A DNA stretch of 64,000 nucleotides from Nocardia brasiliensis (GTDB lineage Bacteria > Actinomycetota > Actinomycetes > Mycobacteriales > Mycobacteriaceae). The stretch lies in assembly GCF_011801125.1 (NCBI RefSeq), contig NZ_CP046171.1:806001-870000 (forward strand), read 5' to 3'. The translations under genes were made by a program, and so were the position numbers. Under the pieces are notes generated by a model. That model searched no databases. It saw nothing but the letters and a program-made list of their open reading frames with translations, and was not told the origin of the DNA. Shown here one piece after another: positions 31,969 through 40,647 of the stretch (position 1 is the first letter of the stretch; the number at the start of each line of letters is the position of its first letter).

Positions 31969-33516
31969 GTGCGGATTTCGGCGCGTGAGCTGCTCGGACA
32001 ATTGCTCGACCCCGCCTCGTTCGTCAGTTGGGATCGGCCACCCGTCACGGTGGCCGCATACCCGCGGTACCGCGAGGACCTGCGGCAGGCAGCAGTCGCG
32101 GCGGGCACCGATGAATCGGTGCTCACCGGCGAAGGGATGCTGCGCGGCCGTCGAGTGGCCGTAATCGCCTGCGAGTTCGGCTTTCTGGCCGGTTCGATCG
32201 GTGTCGCCGCGGCGGAGCGGATCGTGTCCGCCGTCGAGCGCGCCACCGAACTCGGGTTGCCGCTCATCGCCTCGCCGACCTCCGGTGGCACCCGAATGCA
32301 GGAGGGCACTGTCGCTTTCGTGCAGATGGTGAAGATCGCAGGCGCGGTCGCCGCGCACAAGTCGGCAGGTCATCCGTACCTGGTGTACCTGCGCGACCCC
32401 ACCATGGGCGGGGTCTTTGCCTCGTGGGGTTCGTTGGGCCACATGACGTTTGCCGAGCCCGGCGCCATGATCGGGTTCCTCGGGCCGCGGGTGTACCGGG
32501 CGCTGTACGGTCAGCCGTTTCCGGAAGGTGTGCAGACCGCCGAAAACCTTTACCGCAGAGGCGTTATCGATGGTGCGGTGACCGTCACGGTGTTCCGGCG
32601 GATCGCGCATCGGGCGTTGAGTGTGTTCAGCGGGGCGCCGACGCCGGAAACCAGCGCGGTCGGGCGAGATCGGGACGACGCAGTGGATGCCGCGGGGCCG
32701 GAACGGTCCGCGGCGGCGAAAACCGATGGCGCGGAACCGGTGTCGGCGGCGTGGGAGTCGGTACTGATCTCGCGCAGGCCGGATCGCCCCGGCATCCGCG
32801 ATCTGCTGCGACAGGTGACGCAGCGGGTTCCGTTGAGCGGCACCGGTCAGGGCGAGTCGGATCGCACGGTCGTGCACGCGCTGGCCCGGTTCCGTGGTCA
32901 GCCGTGTGTCGTATTCGGCCACGACCGCACCGGACAGCTCGGGGAGTACGCCATGGGGCCGGCGGCGTTGCGCGAGGCCCGGCGCGCCATGGCGCTTGCC
33001 GAAGAGTTGCGGTTGCCGCTCGTGTTGGTCATCGACACGGTCGGCGCGGCGATGTCGAAGGAGGCCGAGGAGCGCGGCTTGGCGCCCGAGATCGCGCGCT
33101 GCCTGGCCGATCTCGTGACGTTGGACACGCCGACGGTCTCGGTGCTGCTCGGTCAGGGCACCGGCGGCGGCGCGCTGGCGCTGCTGCCCGCCGATCGGGT
33201 CCTGGCCGCCACCCACGGCTGGCTGGCGCCGCTACCGCCGGAGGGGGCCAGCGCCATCGTCCACCGCGACACCGCCCATGCCGCGGAACTCGCCAGCGCC
33301 CAACGCATTCGCGCCGCCGACCTGCGCGCCGACGGCGTGGTCGACCGCATCGTCCCCGAATTCCCCGACGCCGCCGACGAACCGGTCGACTTCGCCCGCC
33401 GCATGGTCGCCGCCATCGCCACCGAACTGATCCACCTCCGCACCCGGTCATCCGCCGACCTGCGCGCCACCCGCCGGCACCGCTACCGCCGCCTCGGCCT
33501 ACCCGGGTCGGCGTAG
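31969..33516 (+). CDS. accD3: AccD3-like acyl-CoA carboxyltransferase
   Basis: A 515-residue carboxyltransferase with two crotonase-like halves in one chain. The beta-like N-half shows FVSWD, VAVIACEFGFLAGSIGVAAAERI, SGGTRMQEGTVAF and GGVFASWGSLGH. The alpha-like C-half shows VLVIDTVGAAMSKEAEERGL and SVLLGQGTGGGALALLPADRVLAA. A low-complexity linker (about 220-265) joins them. These blocks match M. tuberculosis AccD3 (Rv0904c), whose place next to prrA and echA6 is also kept here in broad terms. It would transfer CO2 from biotin to an acyl-CoA; the exact substrate is not known. Confidence 0.9.
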   Translation: MRISARELLGQLLDPASFVSWDRPPVTVAAYPRYREDLRQAAVAAGTDESVLTGEGMLRGRRVAVIACEFGFLAGSIGVAAAERIVSAVERATELGLPLIASPTSGGTRMQEGTVAFVQMVKIAGAVAAHKSAGHPYLVYLRDPTMGGVFASWGSLGHMTFAEPGAMIGFLGPRVYRALYGQPFPEGVQTAENLYRRGVIDGAVTVTVFRRIAHRALSVFSGAPTPETSAVGRDRDDAVDAAGPERSAAAKTDGAEPVSAAWESVLISRRPDRPGIRDLLRQVTQRVPLSGTGQGESDRTVVHALARFRGQPCVVFGHDRTGQLGEYAMGPAALREARRAMALAEELRLPLVLVIDTVGAAMSKEAEERGLAPEIARCLADLVTLDTPTVSVLLGQGTGGGALALLPADRVLAATHGWLAPLPPEGASAIVHRDTAHAAELASAQRIRAADLRADGVVDRIVPEFPDAADEPVDFARRMVAAIATELIHLRTRSSADLRATRRHRYRRLGLPGSA

Positions 33517-33617
33517 CCGAGTCGCGCACGTCACTGCGTGGGGGAATCAGGGGGTTGAGCAGCAAACATGGAGACAACACGCCTGGGGGGAGCGTTGACG
33601 GCTCGCCGCAGCACTTC

Positions 33618-33623
33618 TACCGT
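33618..33623 (+). promoter_or_regulatory. -10 box of a predicted leaderless aldo/keto reductase transcript
   Basis: TACCGT, 6 nt, then GTG 33630, with no Shine-Dalgarno. Confidence 0.45.
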
Positions 33624-33629
33624 CGCAGG

Positions 33630-34487
33630 GTGACCTTCAGAAGCGAGACCTCCGCCGTTCCCTCGATCGTCCTCAACGACGGGAACGTGATCCCGCAGCT
33701 CGGTTTCGGCGTCTTCCAGGTGCCTGACGAGGAGGTTTCCCGGGTCGTCACCGCTGCGCTCGAGGCGGGTTACCGCAGCATCGACACCGCCGCGGTCTAC
33801 GACAACGAGGAGGGAACCGGCCGCGCGATCCGGGAATTCGGCCTGCCGCGCGACGAGATCTACGTCACGAGCAAGGTGTGGAACTCCGAGCAGGGCTTCG
33901 ATTCCACTCTGCGCGCGTTCGACGCCAGCATGGCCCGGCTCGGGCTGGACTACCTCGACCTGTACCTGGTGCACTGGCCGGTGCCCGCGGCCGACCGCTA
34001 CGTGGACACCTTCCGCGCGTTACAGGCGCTGAAGTCACAGGGACGGGTGCGCTCGATCGGCGTCTCGAACTTCACCGTGGCGCACCTGGAGCGGCTCATC
34101 GCCGAGGCGGGCGAGATTCCGGCGGTGAACCAGATCGAACTGCATCCCCGCATGGCCCAGCCTGAGCTGCGCGGATTCCATGCCGCCAACGCGATCGCCA
34201 CCGAGGCGTGGGGGCCACTCGGCCAGGGCGCCATGCTCGACGATCCGACCATCGCCTCGATCGCCGAAGCCGTCGGGCGCACCCCCGCGCAGGTGATCAT
34301 CCGCTGGCACCTGCAGCTCGGCAACATCGTCATCCCCAAGTCGGCAACGCCGTCGCGCATCGCGCAGAACTTCGACGTGTTCAACTTCGAGCTCTCGCGC
34401 GAGCACGTGGACGCCATCAACGCGCTCAACACCGACACCAGGGTCGGCGGCGACCCCGACACCTTCAACCTCGGTCTCGACGACTGA
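33630..34487 (+). CDS. Aldo/keto reductase
   Basis: A 285-residue NADPH-dependent (beta/alpha)8 reductase. Catalytic tetrad region: GYRSIDTAAVYDNE (Asp and Tyr), VTSKVWN (Lys) and LDLYLVHWPVP (His). IGVSNF and IPKSATPSRIAQNFDVFNFEL are the cofactor-binding C-terminal signatures. It resembles the actinobacterial 2,5-diketo-gluconate reductase-like group (Rv2971-like). The physiological carbonyl substrate is unknown. Start GTG 33630; the longer frame upstream is antisense noise over accD3. Confidence 0.93.
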   Translation: MTFRSETSAVPSIVLNDGNVIPQLGFGVFQVPDEEVSRVVTAALEAGYRSIDTAAVYDNEEGTGRAIREFGLPRDEIYVTSKVWNSEQGFDSTLRAFDASMARLGLDYLDLYLVHWPVPAADRYVDTFRALQALKSQGRVRSIGVSNFTVAHLERLIAEAGEIPAVNQIELHPRMAQPELRGFHAANAIATEAWGPLGQGAMLDDPTIASIAEAVGRTPAQVIIRWHLQLGNIVIPKSATPSRIAQNFDVFNFELSREHVDAINALNTDTRVGGDPDTFNLGLDD

Positions 34488-34540
34488 GCGCTCCCGGCGA
34501 GTAAGCCTGCCGCCGCTGGAGGTCACCCGGCGGGCGGGAA

Positions 34541-34566
34541 CGGTCGCCGTGCCATTCGAGCGACCG
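34541..34566. terminator. Possible terminator between convergent genes
   Basis: CGGTCGC (34541-34547) and GCGACCG (34560-34566) are perfect 7-bp arms with a 12-nt loop, just before the stop of the monooxygenase gene. Modest strength. Confidence 0.4.
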
Positions 34567-34567
34567 A

Positions 34568-35683
34568 TCAGTCGGCTCTGCTTCCGATACCTAGATGACG
34601 CGTCAGCTCGGCGGCCGCGGCGCGTCCCGCGCGGTTGGCGCCGATGGTGCTCGCGGACGGGCCGTAGCCGATCAGATGTATGCGCGGATCCTTCGCGACC
34701 TGGGTGGCCAGCCGCCCGGTCATGGTGATGCCGCCGCCGGGCCCGCGCAGGCGCAGCGGCGCCAGATGGTCCAGGGCACTACGGAATCCGGTCGCCCAGA
34801 GGATGACGTCCGCACGCTGGAAGGTCCCGTCGGCCCAGCGCACCCCGTCCGGCTCGATGTGATCGAACATCGGCAGCCGACGCAGCGCACCCCGCGCCCG
34901 CGCCGCGCGCAGCCGCTCGTCGAGTCGCAGGCCGGTCACCGAGACGACCGAGCCCGGCGGTAGCCCGCGCCGCACCCGATCCTCCACCTTGGCGACCGCG
35001 GCGCGCCCGGCCTCCGGGCCGAACGATTCCTCGCGGAAGATCGGCTCCGTGCGCGTGACCCAGGTGGTCGAGGTGACCTGCGAGATCTCGTCGAGCAACT
35101 GCACGGCCGAGACGCCGCCGCCGACCACGACCACGTGCTTGTCCGCGAATTCGGCCGCGGTGCGGTAGTCGCGGGTGTGCAGCTGGCGGCCCGCGAACGT
35201 TTCGGCGCCGCGATAGCGCGGGATGAACGGATGCTCCCAGGTGCCGGTGCCGTTGATCAGCCCGCGCACTCGAAGGGTGCCCGCGGTCCCGGTCTCGGCG
35301 TTGAGCACCGGGCCGTGCTCGGCGGGGCTGCCGTCCTCGCTGCGATCGCAGACCACGGTGACCGAGACCTGCCTGCGCACGCGCAGGTCGAAGCGCTTCT
35401 CGTAGAGCTCGTAGTAGTGCGGCACCGCGGTGGCCGCGGGGGCGGATTCCGAGCCGGGCGGCAATGTCTCGGCGAACGACATGCCCGGGAGATCGTGCAC
35501 CCGGTTGACCGTGGTCAGGGTCAGCGACGGCCAGCGGAATTGCCAGGCGCCGCCCGGTCCGGGGGAGTGGTCGACGATGAGAAAGTCCTGCTCGGGGCGT
35601 AGCCCGAGGCGCTGGAGGTGATAACCGGCCGACAGCCCCGCCTGACCAGCGCCGATCACCAGGATATCGAAGTCTGTCGGCAC
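34568..35683 (-). CDS. FAD-dependent flavin monooxygenase-like oxidoreductase
   Basis: A 371-residue two-dinucleotide-binding flavoprotein. The FAD motif FDILVIGAGQAGLSAGYHL is at the N-terminus, PGGAWQFRWPSLTL is the FAD-side loop, the NADPH motif VVVVGGGVSAVQLL is near residue 175, and the ATG-type motif ILWATGFRSALDHL is late. Substrate unknown; relatives oxidise N, S or C-H substrates. GTG 35683 is chosen; TACGAT 8 nt upstream (35692-35697, reverse strand) suggests a leaderless message. It is divergent from echA6. Confidence 0.88.
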   Translation of the reverse strand: MPTDFDILVIGAGQAGLSAGYHLQRLGLRPEQDFLIVDHSPGPGGAWQFRWPSLTLTTVNRVHDLPGMSFAETLPPGSESAPAATAVPHYYELYEKRFDLRVRRQVSVTVVCDRSEDGSPAEHGPVLNAETGTAGTLRVRGLINGTGTWEHPFIPRYRGAETFAGRQLHTRDYRTAAEFADKHVVVVGGGVSAVQLLDEISQVTSTTWVTRTEPIFREESFGPEAGRAAVAKVEDRVRRGLPPGSVVSVTGLRLDERLRAARARGALRRLPMFDHIEPDGVRWADGTFQRADVILWATGFRSALDHLAPLRLRGPGGGITMTGRLATQVAKDPRIHLIGYGPSASTIGANRAGRAAAAELTRHLGIGSRAD

Positions 35684-35773
35684 AGCCGATGATCGTATCG
35701 GCTTCAACGATGTGCGCCGCTCACTGTGGCAAAGTGAATGTAACCAGACGGATCGCTCAGTTGGGGAGGTCGC

Positions 35774-36502
35774 ATGCTCGGAGTTAGCCGAGACGGTGAC
35801 GTAGTGACCATCGAACTTCAGCGCGAGGAGCGGCGTAACGCGCTGAACCTCGAACTCATCACGCTGCTGCGCGAAGCCGTCCTCGCCGCCGTCGCCGACG
35901 ACGCGCGGGTGCTCGTCCTGACCGGACGCGGTCCCATCTTCAGTGCGGGCGCCGACCTGTCCGGGGTCTACTCGCAGGAATTCCTCGGCGGCCTGATGGA
36001 CATGCTGCACACCATCGAGTCGGTGCCGATCCCGGTGATCTCGGCGATCAACGGCGGCGCGCTCGGCGCGGGCGTGCAGCTGGCGCTGGCCTCGGATCTG
36101 CGGGTGATCTCGCCGGACGCCTACATCGCGATTCCGGCGGCCAAACTCGGCATCTCGGTCGACCGCTGGACGATCACCAGGCTGGCCTCGCTGATCGGCG
36201 GCGGCCCCGCCCGGACCATCCTGCTCGGCGCGGAGTCGGTGACCGCGGCCGACGCCTACACCTTCGGCTTCGCCAACCGGCTCGGATCGCTCGCCGACGC
36301 GCAGTCCTGGGCCAAGCAGATCGCCGCGCTGGCCCCGCTGTCGCTGCGGCACATGAAGCTGGTGCTCAACGACGACGGCACCAGGGCGCCGGAGAACGCG
36401 CAGCAGCGCGCCGCCCTGGAGGCGGCCTGGAGCAGCGCCGACGCCCAGGAGGGGCGCCTGGCCAGGCAAGAGAAACGTGCCGCGAAATTTGTGGGGCGAT
36501 GA
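35774..36502 (+). CDS. echA6: Enoyl-CoA hydratase EchA6-like
   Basis: A 242-residue crotonase-fold protein. VTIELQREERRNALN, oxyanion-hole segments FSAGADLSG and INGGALGAGVQLALASDLRV, and IAIPAAKLGISVDRWTITRLASLIGGG are seen. The usual catalytic Glu positions are replaced (SVDRW region), as in mycobacterial EchA6 (Rv0905), which binds acyl-CoAs and feeds them to mycolate synthesis rather than hydrating them. GGGGAGG precedes the ATG. The stop overlaps the next gene by ATGA. Confidence 0.85.
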   Translation: MLGVSRDGDVVTIELQREERRNALNLELITLLREAVLAAVADDARVLVLTGRGPIFSAGADLSGVYSQEFLGGLMDMLHTIESVPIPVISAINGGALGAGVQLALASDLRVISPDAYIAIPAAKLGISVDRWTITRLASLIGGGPARTILLGAESVTAADAYTFGFANRLGSLADAQSWAKQIAALAPLSLRHMKLVLNDDGTRAPENAQQRAALEAAWSSADAQEGRLARQEKRAAKFVGR

Positions 36503-37644
36503 TGAGTATTCGCAAACTTGCCGGTTGGACGGTATGTGCGCTCGGCATCACCTGGGTGGTGCGCGCCGCGTGGGGCATTCCCTCCGCGATCGGCGCCTCG
36601 ATCTCGGCCATTCAGCCGTACGCGCGGGGCGCGACCACCTACCGCGATCGCCAGTTCCACAACACCGAGCCCAGTAGCCAGATCGCGGCGGGAGCGGCTC
36701 CGTCCCTGCTGTTTTCGGCGCTGACCAAGCGCAACGCGGGCCGCCCGAACGGCGTGATCCCGTTGCAGACACCGCAGTTGCCCGCGGCGGCCGCCGATCT
36801 GGCCGTCACCTGGTACGGGCACGCCACCGCGCTCGTCGAGGTGGACGGCTATCGGGTGCTCACCGATCCGGTGTGGAGCGAACGGGTTTCACCGTCGGCG
36901 TTGGTCGGGCCGAGCCGGATGCACCCGGTGCCGACGCCGCTGTCGGAGCTGCCCGCGGTAGACGCGGTGCTCATCTCGCACGACCACTACGACCACCTGG
37001 ACAAGGACACCGTCCGCGAGCTGGTGCTGCGCCAGACCGCGCCGTTCCTGGTGCCGATCGGCATCGGCGCGCATCTGCGGCACTGGGGCGTGCCCGAGCA
37101 TCGCATTGTCGAATTGGATTGGGGCGGTTCGGTTTCGATGTCCGCGCTGGGGCGCGCGCACGCGGCCGCCGACCTGACGATCACCTGCACCGAGGCGCGG
37201 CACTTCTCCGGTCGCGGTCTGGTCCGCAACACCACGCTGTGGGCGTCGTGGTCGATCGTCGGTCCGACCCGGCGGGCGTACTTCGGCGGGGACACCGGCT
37301 ACACCAAGGCCTTCGCGGACGCCGGTGCCGCACTCGGTCCGTTCGATCTGACGCTGCTGCCGATCGGCGCCTACGACGAGCGGTGGCGCGACGTGCACAT
37401 GAATCCGGAGGAGGCGGTGCGCGCGCACGCCGATCTGTGCGTCGGCAACGCGGGCTACGGCATGCTGGTGCCGATTCACTGGGCGACCTTCAATCTGGCC
37501 TTTCACGGGTGGTCCGAGCCGGTGCGCCGGATGGTCGCGGCCGCGGCGCGGGCCGGCACCACCACGGCGGTTCCGATGCCTGGTCAGCGGGTCGATCCCA
37601 ATGGGGCACCGGCACGTGCGGCGTGGTGGGAAGATGTGGGTTGA
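36499..37644 (+). CDS. MBL-fold metallohydrolase (Rv0906 / NAPE-PLD-like)
   Basis: A 381-residue protein with an N-terminal membrane anchor or signal (LAGWTVCALGITWVVRAAWG), then a metallo-beta-lactamase fold of the NAPE-PLD group: WYGHATALVEVDG, LISHDHYDHLDKDTV (metal ligands), TEARHFSGRGL, YFGGDTGYTKAF and LVPIHWATFNLAFHGW. It probably cleaves a phospholipid or a related ester at the membrane. The ATGA overlap with echA6 copies the Rv0905-Rv0906 pair. Confidence 0.9.
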   Translation: MMSIRKLAGWTVCALGITWVVRAAWGIPSAIGASISAIQPYARGATTYRDRQFHNTEPSSQIAAGAAPSLLFSALTKRNAGRPNGVIPLQTPQLPAAAADLAVTWYGHATALVEVDGYRVLTDPVWSERVSPSALVGPSRMHPVPTPLSELPAVDAVLISHDHYDHLDKDTVRELVLRQTAPFLVPIGIGAHLRHWGVPEHRIVELDWGGSVSMSALGRAHAAADLTITCTEARHFSGRGLVRNTTLWASWSIVGPTRRAYFGGDTGYTKAFADAGAALGPFDLTLLPIGAYDERWRDVHMNPEEAVRAHADLCVGNAGYGMLVPIHWATFNLAFHGWSEPVRRMVAAAARAGTTTAVPMPGQRVDPNGAPARAAWWEDVG

Positions 37645-37682
37645 ACACTCGTGCTAGTGGGCTACGGAAAGGATCGAACGCT

Positions 37683-37907
37683 ATGAGCTTCGCCGATACT
37701 CTGAAGGGCCTGGTCGGCAAGGGCAAGGACGCGGCGGCCAAGAACGCCGACAAGATCAACGAAGCGATCGACAAGGGCGGTGACTTCATCGACCAGAAGA
37801 CGCAGGGCAAGTACTCGGACAAGATCGAGAAGGGCAAGGAGGCCGCCAAGAAGGTGGTCCCGCCGGAGCAGCCGGGTACCCCCGAGCAGCCGGGTCAGCA
37901 GGGCTGA
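37683..37907 (+). CDS. MT0933-type small helical protein (Rv0909-like 'antitoxin')
   Basis: A 74-residue, Lys/Asp/Ala-rich protein: FADTLKGLVGKGKDAAAKNADKINEAIDKGGDFIDQKTQGKYSDKIEKGKEAAKK reads as three amphipathic helices, then a PEQPGTPEQPGQQG tail. This is the MT0933_antitox family (Rv0909). In M. tuberculosis it neighbours Rv0910, a START-like toxin candidate; no such partner is present here. It follows the metallohydrolase gene by 38 bp with AAAGGA before the ATG. The antitoxin label is therefore doubtful in this setting. Confidence 0.82.
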   Translation: MSFADTLKGLVGKGKDAAAKNADKINEAIDKGGDFIDQKTQGKYSDKIEKGKEAAKKVVPPEQPGTPEQPGQQG

Positions 37908-37945
37908 TGAGCGGCGGGGGCCCGGTTCGTGTCGGTCCCCGCCGC

Positions 37946-37951
37946 TAAAAT
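37946..37951 (+). promoter_or_regulatory. -10 box of a predicted leaderless ligD transcript
   Basis: TAAAAT, exactly 7 nt, then ATG 37959. It is the best -10 match of the leaderless set, and it decides the ligD start against the in-frame GTG at 37929. Confidence 0.6.
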
Positions 37952-37958
37952 CGTCGAT

Positions 37959-40268
37959 ATGGCCGCCCGCCGGAACTTCGGTGGTATCGAGGTTGAGCTG
38001 AGCAACCTCGACAAAGTGCTGTATCCGGCCACCGGCACCACCAAAGGCGAAGTGATCGCCTACTATTCGGCGATCGCGCCCGCCATGCTGCCGCATATCG
38101 CCGGGCGCGCCGTCACCAGGAAACGCTGGCCCAACGGCGTCGACGAGCCCTCCTTCTTCGAGAAGAACCTGCCCTCCCACGCCCCGTCCTGGATCGAGCG
38201 GCGTACCGTCCGGCACTCCGATCGCACCGTCACCTATCCGCTGATCGAATCCGAGGCGGGGATGGCCTGGCTCGGCCAGCAGGCGGCGCTGGAAGTCCAT
38301 GTGCCGCAATGGCGTTTCGACGGTGACGCGCCGGGCCCGGCCACCCGGCTGGTGTTCGACCTGGATCCTGGACCGGGCGTCGGGCTGGCCGAATGCGCGC
38401 GGGTCGCGCTCGCGGTGCGCGACATGGTCGAGGACATCGGCCTGCACGCGTTCCCGGTAACCAGCGGTAGCAAGGGAATTCATCTCTACGTACCGCTGGA
38501 CCGGGAGTTGCGCGGCAGCGGCGCGTCGACCGTGGCCAAACAGGTCGCGACGAACCTGGAGAAGCTGCATCCCGATCTGGTGACCGCCACCATGTCGAAA
38601 TCCGTACGCGGGGGCAAGGTTTTCCTCGACTGGAGCCAGAACAACCCGTCCAAGACCACGATCGCGCCGTACTCGCTGCGCGGACGCGAGCATCCGACGG
38701 TGGCGGCCCCGCGCGGCTGGCACGAGCTCGAGCGCCGCAAGAAGCTACGGCACCTGCGTTTCGACGAGGTGCTGGCCCGCTATCAGTCCGATGGTGATCT
38801 GCTCGCGGAGCTGGACCCGGCACTGCCGCACCGCAATACGGCCTCGGCCGAATCGGGCCCCGATGCCCTGGCGAAGTACCGATCGATGCGCGACCCGGCG
38901 CGCACCCCCGAGCCGGTCCCGGCCGAGCGGCCGGTCCCGGGGGCGGACAGTCGCTTCGTCGTGCAGGAACACCATGCGCGGCGGCTGCATTGGGACGTGC
39001 GGCTGGAACGGGGCGGGGTGTTGGTGTGCTGGGCGGTGCCCAAGGGCCCGCCCACCTCGTCGAAGCAGAACCGCCTCGCCGTGCACACCGAGGATCATCC
39101 GCTGGAGTACCTGGATTTCCACGGCACGATCCCGAAGGGGCAGTACGGCGGGGGCGAGATGACGATCTGGGACTCGGGCACCTACGTCACCGAGAAGTGG
39201 CGCGACGACGAGGTGATCGTCCGTTTCCACGGCGAACGCCTCAACGGACGCTATGCGCTCATCCAGACCAACGGCAACCAGTGGCTGATGCACCTGATGC
39301 GCGAGCAGCACCCGGACGAGCCGGAGTCGAACGGCGCGGACGCGGCGCCGACGGGACGGATCATCCGGGTGCCGAGCGGGCCGTCGCCGTTTCCACGCGG
39401 CCTCGCGCCGATGCTCGCGACACCGGGGGACGTCGCGGACCTGAAGGCCGACGAGTGGTGTTTCGAAACCAAATGGGACGGCTTCCGGCTGATCGCCGAG
39501 ATGGCCTCCGGCACGCTGACTTTGCGCAGCAGGCAGGGCAATGTGGTGACGGCGCGCTATCCGGGCATCGCACCGCTGGCCGAGGAACTGGCCGGGCACG
39601 AGGTGGTGCTCGACGGTGAGGCGGTGGTGTTCGACGACCACGGCGTCGCCAATCTCGGACTGCTGCAGGCCGATGCCGCGCGGGCGGTGTTCGTGGCCTT
39701 CGACGTCCTGTATCTGGACGGTACTTCCCTTGTCCGGAAACGATATTCGGACCGGCGCCGGGTGCTGGAGGCGCTCGCGGGGACCGCGCCGTCGCTGCGG
39801 GTGCCGCCGCGGTTGGACGGGCCCGGGGAGACCGCCGTGCGCTACAGCCAGGACAGCGGCATGGAGGGCGTGGTCGCCAAGCGCAAGGATTCGGTGTACC
39901 TGCCCGGTAAGCGCGGGCATTCCTGGGTGAAGCAACGCAATTGGCGCATCCAGGAGGTGGTGGTCGGCGGCTGGCGGCGCAGCGAAGCGCGCGAGTTCAA
40001 GTCGCTGCTCGTCGGGATTCCGTACGAGGGCAGGCTGATCTACGTCGGCCGGGTCGGTACCGGCTTCAACGACGACGACCTGCGGGAGCTGGCCGCGCGG
40101 CTCGGCAAGCTGGAGCGCAAGACGAGCCCGTTCGACAACGACCTGCTCGCCGAGGAACGTAAGGAGGCGGTGTGGGTGACGCCGAAGCTGCGCGGCTCGG
40201 TGCGGTTCATGAACTGGACCGAGACGGGCAGGCTGTGGCACCCGGCGTGGCTGGGACCGCAGGACTGA
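37959..40268 (+). CDS. ligD: LigD, ATP-dependent DNA ligase-polymerase of NHEJ
   Basis: A 769-residue repair enzyme with the mycobacterial order polymerase, phosphoesterase, ligase. The polymerase (about 1-290) has the catalytic LVFDLDPGPGV and GSKGIHLYVPL. The 3'-phosphoesterase (about 325-460) has QEHHARRLHWDVRLE. The ligase (about 485-769) has the adenylation motif ETKWDGFR with Lys505, then LDGEAVVFDD, GMEGVVAKRKDS and the OB domain. It seals double-strand breaks with Ku; no ku gene lies in this window. Two MT0933-type small genes flank it. Confidence 0.96.
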   Translation: MAARRNFGGIEVELSNLDKVLYPATGTTKGEVIAYYSAIAPAMLPHIAGRAVTRKRWPNGVDEPSFFEKNLPSHAPSWIERRTVRHSDRTVTYPLIESEAGMAWLGQQAALEVHVPQWRFDGDAPGPATRLVFDLDPGPGVGLAECARVALAVRDMVEDIGLHAFPVTSGSKGIHLYVPLDRELRGSGASTVAKQVATNLEKLHPDLVTATMSKSVRGGKVFLDWSQNNPSKTTIAPYSLRGREHPTVAAPRGWHELERRKKLRHLRFDEVLARYQSDGDLLAELDPALPHRNTASAESGPDALAKYRSMRDPARTPEPVPAERPVPGADSRFVVQEHHARRLHWDVRLERGGVLVCWAVPKGPPTSSKQNRLAVHTEDHPLEYLDFHGTIPKGQYGGGEMTIWDSGTYVTEKWRDDEVIVRFHGERLNGRYALIQTNGNQWLMHLMREQHPDEPESNGADAAPTGRIIRVPSGPSPFPRGLAPMLATPGDVADLKADEWCFETKWDGFRLIAEMASGTLTLRSRQGNVVTARYPGIAPLAEELAGHEVVLDGEAVVFDDHGVANLGLLQADAARAVFVAFDVLYLDGTSLVRKRYSDRRRVLEALAGTAPSLRVPPRLDGPGETAVRYSQDSGMEGVVAKRKDSVYLPGKRGHSWVKQRNWRIQEVVVGGWRRSEAREFKSLLVGIPYEGRLIYVGRVGTGFNDDDLRELAARLGKLERKTSPFDNDLLAEERKEAVWVTPKLRGSVRFMNWTETGRLWHPAWLGPQD

Positions 40269-40368
40269 CGATGTGATCGTTTTCGCGCTCGTCGTGCCGC
40301 GGCGGTGCGGGTTCGCCTGGGTAGGGTGGGTGCCCGGTTGAACTCAGCGCGACTACGAGGAGTGCACG

Positions 40369-40548
40369 GTGGACTTCAAGAACCTGGCAAGCAAGGCGCT
40401 CGACCTGGCCCAGCAGAATGCCGACAAGGTGGAGACCGTCATCGACAAGGCGGGCGACGTCGTCGACCAGAAGACCGGCGGCAAGTTCGCCGGCCAGGTG
40501 GACTCCGCGCAGGAGGCCGCGAAGAAGGCGTTGCGCAAGCAGGACTGA
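40369..40548 (+). CDS. Second MT0933-type small protein
   Basis: A 59-residue protein starting at GTG 40369 with GAGGAG 6 nt upstream. It reads DFKNLASKALDLAQQNADKV, then a DKAGDVVDQKTGGKFAGQVD segment and a lysine-rich end. It is clearly paralogous to the 74-residue protein at 37683: both share QNADK/KNADK and D-x-x-D-QKT-x-GK. It is shorter, lacks the Pro-rich tail, and follows ligD by 100 bp. Confidence 0.8.
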   Translation: MDFKNLASKALDLAQQNADKVETVIDKAGDVVDQKTGGKFAGQVDSAQEAAKKALRKQD

Positions 40549-40634
40549 GCCGGCCGAATATGTCGGTCGGGCAACGAATTAGGGGTTTCGGCGAAACATC
40601 CGGCGAGTGCCGGTCGGGACGGGCGTGGGCAAGG

Positions 40635-40640
40635 TAGGTT
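40635..40640 (+). promoter_or_regulatory. -10 box of a predicted leaderless lipase transcript
   Basis: TAGGTT, 7 nt, then ATG 40648, with no Shine-Dalgarno. Confidence 0.5.
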
Positions 40641-40647
40641 GCCTGCC

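Noticed and set aside
37683..37907. Toxin-antitoxin module
   Set aside because: The Rv0909-like protein has no adjacent Rv0910-like or other toxin gene; the next gene is ligD.
38745..40241. A 498-codon reverse open frame inside ligD
   Set aside because: Antisense to conserved ligase and phosphoesterase motifs; composition is that of a high-GC shadow frame.
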